Below, one piece after another: positions 37,025-64,000 of a DNA stretch of 64,000 nucleotides (position 1 is its first letter; each line of letters opens with the position of its first letter). The stretch comes from Molanna angustata. Taxonomy: Eukaryota > Arthropoda > Insecta > Trichoptera > Molannidae. The DNA lies in the NCBI GenBank assembly GCA_963576475.1, contig OY754964.1:5384149-5448148 (forward strand). The letters are read 5' to 3'. Position numbers and translations under genes: made by a program. A model generated the notes under the pieces. The model worked only from the letters and a program-made list of their open reading frames with translations. It made no database searches and was not told the DNA's origin.

Positions 37025-37150
37025 ATACTTTTAGCAAAAACATAATACATCCTCGTACATTCCCCAAGCAAATACTTTTACTATAGGTGAACGAAATCAG
37101 TCAAGGCAGGATTTCAACCCGCGTCCACTAGATGTCAAATATGTTAGCCT
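37025..37150 (-). mobile_element. SINE family B, minus-strand copy
   Basis: Matches 30862-31000 in reverse: CCCCAAGCAAATACTTTTAC, GTGAACGAAATCAGTC and the inverse of a box B-like word at GGATTTCAACCCGCGTCC. Diverged. Confidence 0.6.
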
Positions 37151-37453
37151 TCCTGTTGATACCCACCTCCCAAGACGTCTGGAGAACGAGCTCACTTTAA
37201 GTTGAAATATTGTCTAATTATAAAATATTATTATTCACATAAAAATTTCACCACAAATCGCGGTCCAACTATATTTAGCACTAGAATGAAATGCCGGAAC
37301 GTTTGAAAAGTTTGAAAAGAAAAAACAAGACGTCACAAATTATAATAAATAAATTAGAATAAAAAAAACAGCTGAAAAATTAACACCAAAAAATAATGTC
37401 ACAAATATTATCATTCTGGTTTTCTTGCGCACCACACAATATTTTCTTTTCTT

Positions 37454-37880
37454 CATGACCATGAGCGTGCTGATGAACCTTCAATGACGGAATGGACCAT
37501 CGTCGATTGGCGATGGGAACAGGCTATCGGCGAAAGGATCCTCGGGTTCCAGACACCGACAGATGCCAGTCGGGTGACTGTCAAGAGCGAAACGGCGGCG
37601 GGGAGAGTCATAAGGAGATGCAGACCGTTGCTCCAGAGTCCAGCGCGACCCAACAGCGTTTGGAGCACTTTCCAAACTCAGCATCCACCTCGATCCAAAA
37701 AAGCGGTTCTCTCGCCGAATGATACTGCGCAGATCCATTTCAGCACCACAGATGTCACGTCCATGGCGGCTGATGTGGAGCGAGCCAGACCGACATCCTT
37801 TGATGTGGTTTGCAGCTGCCCTGGCCACGAGGAATACGAACATCCATCCCTCGGCTGTTCGGTGAGCGCGGTCCGTGTAG
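37454..37880. other. GC-rich island with overlapping unassigned ORFs
   Basis: About 430 bases much richer in G, C and CpG than the surroundings. Frames are open on both strands (plus 37484-37972, 162 codons; minus 37843-37481, 120 codons, with an inner Met giving MDLRSIIRRENRFFGSRW). I recognise no domain in either. It could be a promoter-exon 1 region of a minus-strand gene, a captured fragment or a retroelement leader. I do not call a gene. Confidence 0.35.
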
Positions 37881-38052
37881 AAACGATGCGTGTATATTTC
37901 CGACTCTCAGAAAATTGTCACATTTTCAAGGTTACGTCAAATGTCTTTTTAATCTCGCTGTTGAAAATGTGAGAATAATACTTTTTCATGTTGTTCCATC
38001 AGTGTTGCATGATGATTTTGGCGTAGAATTCAAAATATACAAAAAGCGATCA

Positions 38053-40508
38053 GGGGGGCAAGTCTGGTCCGACCGGCAAAATCAAAACCCTAGTGATTAC
38101 CCTAGGGTTTTGTGTCTTCTAAACGGTGTTACAATGAATACATAAAAAATGTGGAGAATTCGATAAAAAATAATGACGTCAATATTCTATGGAACTACTC
38201 TAAGTCACTAAAGAGAAACGAATTGGATGTACCGGCAAATATGTGTTATAACGGCAGATTTGAAAACAAAGTCGAAAATATAGTTAGTCTGTTTGCATCT
38301 TTCTTCAAAAGTGTTTATGACTCTGAAATTGACAAGAATGAAGTTCCTAACTTTTTCTCTGATTTTAATTTGCAAATATAGCGGGTCCGTATTGGGGTGG
38401 ATGAGGTTGAATCAATCATAAAAAAAATAGATTTAAAAAAAAACCCTGGACCTGACAGAATACCACCCATTTTCCTCAAAAATTGTATGTACACTATATC
38501 ATATCCACTTTACTTAATCTTTAACATGTCACTGACAACTGGTATTTTCCCAATTGAATGGAAAAATAGTTTTATTACACCAATCTTCAAGAAGGGCGAC
38601 AAAACGGATATATGTAACTATAGACCTGTTTGTATACAGTCAACAATACCAAAAATTTTTGAAAAAATTGTTTTAGAAAAAATAGTATTCAAAATTAACG
38701 GAATAATTACGAACAATCAGCATGGATTTATAGCAAAACGATCAATCCTAGCTAATCTTATGGTTTATGAAAATTTTATAGTTAACGCTTTTGCTAGAAA
38801 AACTCAAGTTGACTCTATATACACGGACTTCAGCAAAGCTTTTGATAAGGTGTGTCATGTGATATTGCTGAACAAATTAAAGAATTTGGGAATAACAGGT
38901 AGCTTTTTGGGATGGATTGAGAGCTATCTGTGAAATAGAAAGTTATGTGTCAAGTTAAACGATGTGATCTCTACGGCATTTACTGCTACTAGTGGTGTGC
39001 CACAGGGTTCACATTTGGGACCAATTCTTTTTATTTTGTTTATAAATGATATTGCTGATGTATTTGTTGATGTAGAATTTCTATTATTTGCAGATGATTT
39101 GAAAATATTTAAAATAATTAACAACCGTAATGACTGCTTGAAATTGCAAGAAAATTTAAATAACCTTTCTGATTGGTGTAATCGCAATAAACTTTCTCTC
39201 AATACTACTAAATGTCAAGTAATTAGATTTTTTAAAATAAAGAAACCCATATTTTGTGATTATAAAATCGATTCAAAAGAGTTAAATGTATTAGAAGAAA
39301 TTAATGATCTAGGCGTAATTTTTGATCACAAACTAACTTTTGTTAGCCACATTACTAATATTGTTAATCGTGCGGAAAGACTTTTAGGATTTATAATTAG
39401 AATTACAAAAAAATTTACAGACATATTTAGTATTCAAATTCTGTTCACATCACTAGTGAGAAGTATTTTAGAGTACAATTCAACAATATGGTCTCCACAT
39501 TATAACTCTCATATTCAATCTATCGAAAAAGTGCAACGTAGATTTCTTAGATATGTGAATTTTAAGATTTTTATTCCTAGAGATTTAATAGATTACAATG
39601 CTCTTCTCCATTTGACAAATTTACTAAAACTATCAGATCGCAGACAAATATTTGACTTGGTTACTTTACACAGAATAGTTCACTCGAGTTTGGATACCCC
39701 TGCACTAACAGAATTGATTAATTACAATATACCACGACGATCCACTAGACAGACAGCACCATTTTATTACAACAATACACGTACACAGACAGAATATCAC
39801 TCGCTAATCAGTCGACTCCATAATACTGGAAATGAATATTCTCATTTAGGTGACATTTTTATGCTATCCAAATACAAATATAAACAGACGATATGCACAT
39901 TTTTTTATGAGAGAAACAACCTGTGATATTTCAGTACGGATTTGCATATTTTCGATTGTTAAATGTTTGTTTTTTATATCTTTTTTGTTTATTTATAATT
40001 TACATGACACTGCTATTTTTTTTTTCTATTAATAATACTTTTTTATTTAATTTTAAGGTTGATTTTGAGTCTATATGTACATCTTTTTTTTATGTTTGCA
40101 TACGTTATTGATTTTTTTTTTAATTTTTGAATTTAATGTTTTTTTATTTTTGAATTTACTGTTGTGTTTTTTTTATCCTTATGTATATCTTTTTTTTATG
40201 TTTGCTTACATCTATTTTTTATATTATTTCTTATTTTTTGTCTTATTGTTTAGGTTTAAGTTTTTTGTTTGCCAAGTGGATACCTATTTGCTTTTTTTTA
40301 TTATATCTATTGTTATCATTAATATGTGTTTTATCTATGTATGTAAAAGGCATTGTATGCCGTTTAATAATAAGTAAATAAATAAATAATTATCACATGG
40401 AGTTCCATGACACCTTAAGATATTATAGAACTCCATATAATAATTATATCCATGATGTGGGTAATCGTGAGGGTTCTGATTTCGCCGATTGGACCAGACT
40501 TGCCCCCC
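38053..40508. mobile_element. inverted repeats enclosing a Jockey-type LINE
   Basis: Left 38053-38102 and right 40459-40508 are reverse complements over about 50 bases with some mismatches (GGGGGGCAAGTCTGGTCC outside, AAAACCCTAGTGATTACCC inside on the left). They enclose the LINE and a short hairpin at 40398-40434 (ATGGAGTTC / GAACTCCAT). Confidence 0.65.
38105..40388 (+). pseudogene. Jockey-clade LINE reverse transcriptase, 5'-truncated
   Basis: One frame runs from about 38112 to 39926, broken by TAG at 38379 and TGA at 38931. It holds the RT domain: KNPGPDRIPPIFLKN, FITPIFKKGDKTDICNYRPV, NQHGFIAKRS, TDFSKAFDKV, SGVPQGSHLGPILFILFIND and the catalytic FADD at about 39090, then the thumb (LSLNTTKCQ, LGVIFD) and a C-terminal domain ending FFYERNNL. 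ORF1 and the endonuclease are missing. An AT-rich 3' UTR ends with (TAAA)n at 40370-40388. Apart from two stops the frame is well kept, so the copy is fairly young. Confidence 0.9.
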
Positions 40509-40639
40509 AGAAGAGGTTGTGTCACTGTCACCAACTCATCTGAATTTAAGTTTTTTTTTTTCATTTTCTTCAAATATATTTTTTGTTGTAACTGCAGTGT
40601 AGCATTTTATATTCGATTTGCTTTGAATTTCTCATAGAA

Positions 40640-42059
40640 TTATAATGTACAGAAGCCGCGTGTAGTACAAATTTCGAATTCAAATGTATGCCAAGTTTTT
40701 TTTACATGTGTGTGTGATGCGGTAGATCGGTTGGTCTACGTATTATGTAGGTGTGCGTATCGGTAGGTGCACGTATACGGCCGGGCGGATGAAATTCGTC
40801 TGTTTCAGCGTAGTTTTAGTTGGCATACATTCATTGCGCTGACTTGGTATCTGTTTCATATATAATCTAAAGAATTTCTATATTAATAATATTTTTTAAA
40901 TTTTGAAAAATACAATGAAGAAGGAGACAAAAATAAGTGATGATCATGAAATTAAAATAAATGATAAAACTGACAGAAGTTGGTTTCACCGTAAACAATG
41001 CGAAGCAATGAGTATTAATTTAATACCTACGAGATTGACTATAAACATATACATTCTCCTTATAATGTCCATGTACTAAACACACGAAGCGAACTATTGA
41101 TAAAACAAAAGATCAAATTCAAAATTTTGATCCTCACTGGAAATCATCGATAGAATTTATTAAAAAAATCGGATTTTAGTTCTACTAATAATTCAATTTT
41201 ATTAAAGATGCGTTTTGTACGACGTGACTCGTATAATGAGACGATATGATGTATGTATTAATCAATAAAATCAATGAAATTGTTTATAAAACTAAATTTT
41301 TATGTCTTGTGAACAATAAACATTATTTTTAGCATCAAACTATCATTTTATGCGATAAAAAATGGTTTAAATTTGAATCTGTATCTGCTCAATTTGTTAC
41401 TAATCGAACACTACGACCAACATCTAATTTTTAATTTTTATATTATGCCTTCTGAAAACTTGCTTAGCTTCTATTTAGATTAACTATATTTAAATAAAAA
41501 AATCAAAATAATGATCGAAAAAAGATAAAATTAAAAGTTTTGTTTTATACGTGTATATTCTCAAAGTTTGAGAATGAGTGGATATAAATTATATTGTTAA
41601 AAAAAATTGTTACCATTATGCGGTGCATTAACTTGCTATGTTTCATTTATCGGGAATATGTTTATTAATTGCTGGCATCACTACTAATATGGCTATTCGG
41701 AGAAGCCTTTTGTGTTTTGTGATTATGTTTTCTTAGATAGTTCCAAATGTATATCATTTGGTATATAGAAAGAAATTAAACAAATTAATGACAATAGATT
41801 ATCAGAAATTATTTTAAAGTGTGAGAACTCTTTATATCATGGCAGGTTTTCCTGTCCAGAGTGATATTAACTGTTTTGTGTAACCGGGTAAATGAATGTG
41901 TTGCGGGAAACTACGCGAATGTTTATTTTAATTTACACCAAGTTTTTGGTGCAAGTGATAAATATATAACGTATTTTGTAATATTCTTATCGTTAAAGAA
42001 ACTCCAATTTCCTTCGTGTACATTATGGGCGCCAATACATCTTACAACGTAAAATATAG
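40640..42059. other. AT-rich DNA upstream of KAT6, nothing recognised
   Basis: No exon, repeat or motif recognised; a GC-richer patch near 40700-40830 has no ORF. Confidence 0.4.
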
Positions 42060-42327
42060 AATTCACAAGATGGCTGCCGACGGATGCTCGCATGCCCGTT
42101 ATGAAATTACCGTGAAATAATCGTCCCGGCGCTCCGTATGACTCCTATTGAAAGTGTGTTTTTTATACACATCTTTTTTTAATTTGCAATAATTCGCCTA
42201 AATGTTCACTCTTAAAATTTTGTGCTGTTCGTAATTTGAATCTATCAAGTGCGAAGAAGATTCGTTATGACTTTTGACATTTGAAGTATCGAAACACTTT
42301 CCCGTATGAGTGGTTCGAAGCGTTAAA
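42060..42327 (+). promoter_or_regulatory. KAT6 5' leader and likely core promoter
   Basis: Contains AAGATGGCTGCCGACGG at 42068, a good match to the YY1/Pho-type element (AAnATGGCnGCC) often found at transcription starts of housekeeping genes, 260 bases before the ATG. CpG content rises here. No TATA box stands out. Confidence 0.45.
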
Positions 42328-62649
<20,322 letters not shown>

Positions 62650-62654
62650 GTAAT

Positions 62655-64000
62655 ACATACTACATACCATCACCCCATGTAACCAAATGGGGTAAGCAGA
62701 AAGGACATATATATCTATCTAATTTATATCCATTCACTCCTATCCTCGCTCGCATTATGTTGTTGTCTACTCGGGATGCTTGCACCATCACGTAACCTCC
62801 AAACTTTTTAACTAATCACATGTTTTTGTATGTTTCTATCTCAGCTTTTTGCACAATGTTAGTGTCTGTCATTTAAGGAAATTTTCTACATTCATCAATT
62901 TAGCCAATCGAAAAGTCTCAACTACTTGTAGAGGAGAAATTATTTTCGCAGCTCTTGCTATTCTGTACTCTACACCAGTAGCGAATATTCCACAGAAATT
63001 AATTCTTTCGTCCAAGAAAAAGTAAAAAACAGATTGTCATGCTGTGGTGGTTGTCTATGAATACAAAGAAGCAGTAAATTTAGGGAAAGAATAAAAATGA
63101 AGTGTTGGGTTCTCTCTGCATACCCCGTTAGTGACATGGCATGATGGTATGTATGCTAAGGATAGATTATCATTATTTATACAGTGTTATCCCATGTTGT
63201 AACACCTAATGTATATAACCAATTAAAATGTATTTATATATCATTTAATTATAATTTTCATTTATAATTCATAGTTGTTAGGTTTATTTCATTGTCAAAT
63301 ACAGCTTTTAAGGTTTGCTGTTTCAAGAAATACAAGTTTCTCTCTCTTCACCCCATTAGGGTTTACGGAGTGATGGTATTTTTATTCAGTTATAGTGGGT
63401 GGTGTAGTCGTAAGAAAAAAAATATATAGTCTTTTTGTCATATCTACCTAGTCTATATCTAATGCCGACAGTAATGCTTTCTAACAGGATATAAAAGTGT
63501 GTCATATTATTTATTTATAACAATTATACATTTTCGTTACAGTTCACTTAGTTTTAAGTTAACAGTAATGGGTTTTTATCATTAGAATTCTCATTTATTT
63601 GCCTATGACAATGCTCACTGTATGTGTTCAATTTCAATATTTAAATCCATTATGAAACATGGAGTGAAATAAACACATAAGTGATCGTTGGAAAACTAAG
63701 TTCATGTCAAAAATATATGCTCACCTCTTGAGTTATTTTCAAATACATTCGGACTCCACTATCCGGAAATCACGGAAAGAAGTCTAAACAGTTGACTCTT
63801 ACTGAAACGTTCAAGGAATTATAAGTAATGTATTTTATTTTTTTTAACTTCATTCATTCATTCATACCATCACGGCATATCCCACATGTGGGGTAACCAG
63901 CGAAAGGTGTGCGGGTGTGCATTGCCTTATAAAAGGGAGCATAACACATATGTGTATACCCACACACCAGTCTCGTCTCACCTAAAAAGGCACTACATTC
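62655..64000. other. KAT6 intron 8 or 3' region with short dispersed repeats
   Basis: No further exon recognised. Short repeats of the 5012-5110 family occur at 62655-62715 and 63868-63960 (minus) and at 63105-63152 and 63340-63385 (plus), for example CCCCGTTAGTGACATGGC followed by ATGATGGTATGTATG. Confidence 0.5.

Noticed and set aside
39850..40377. Small Phe-rich and Leu-rich frames after the Jockey LINE
   Set aside because: Translations of a T-rich 3' UTR.

Overview
The window is AT-rich nuclear DNA from an animal, most likely an insect. Coding exons carry spliceosomal GT-AG introns, and intron and intergenic space is full of dispersed repeats. Several repeats have a lepidopteran flavour: RTE-type LINE tails ending in (ATC)n, a frequent TAGGTACCTA word, and short repeats ending in GATGGTATGTATG. 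I therefore lean to Lepidoptera or the sister order Trichoptera, but this is inference. No bacterial genes, operons or CRISPR arrays are present.

Four cellular genes can be assembled exon by exon with consistent splice phases. (1) On the minus strand, 9882 to 5730, lies the 5' part of the insulin receptor substrate gene (IRS/chico): a PH-domain exon and a PTB-domain exon; the rest runs off the left edge. (2) On the plus strand, 20682-24063, lies an HROB-like gene (OB-fold recombination factor that works with MCM8-MCM9), with four exons, a natural stop, and possibly missing N-terminal exons. (3) On the minus strand, 36320 to 34023, lies an FBXL15-like F-box/LRR gene: three exons, 283 codons, stop codon included in the model. 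(4) On the plus strand, 42328 to beyond 62649, lies the MYST histone acetyltransferase KAT6 (MOZ/MORF, Drosophila enok): winged helices, double PHD finger, MYST catalytic domain and a very large disordered tail. It leaves the window at its 3' side.

The rest is mainly mobile DNA. There is a nearly intact Tc1 transposon (3021-4812) with one in-frame TGA in its transposase. A compound LTR retrotransposon locus (13251-18899, minus strand) encodes only Gag and protease, shows no reverse transcriptase or integrase, is partly duplicated in tandem, and is bounded at each break by long (TA)n arrays. Other elements are a 5'-truncated Jockey-type LINE inside inverted repeats, RTE-type and other LINE relics, tRNA-derived SINE families, two non-autonomous hAT elements with 8-bp target duplications, two piggyBac-like MITEs at TTAA, a 180-bp palindromic MITE family, and several local tandem arrays (122, 70, 69, 65 and 51 bp periods).

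The genes are not functionally linked to one another: growth-factor signalling, homologous recombination, ubiquitin ligase targeting and chromatin acetylation. The most unusual structures are the gag-protease-only LTR locus within (TA)n arrays, the FBXL15 3' end sitting in a 122-bp array where only the gene-proximal copy holds a canonical poly(A) signal, and a minisatellite that appears to have grown out of a LINE coding region.
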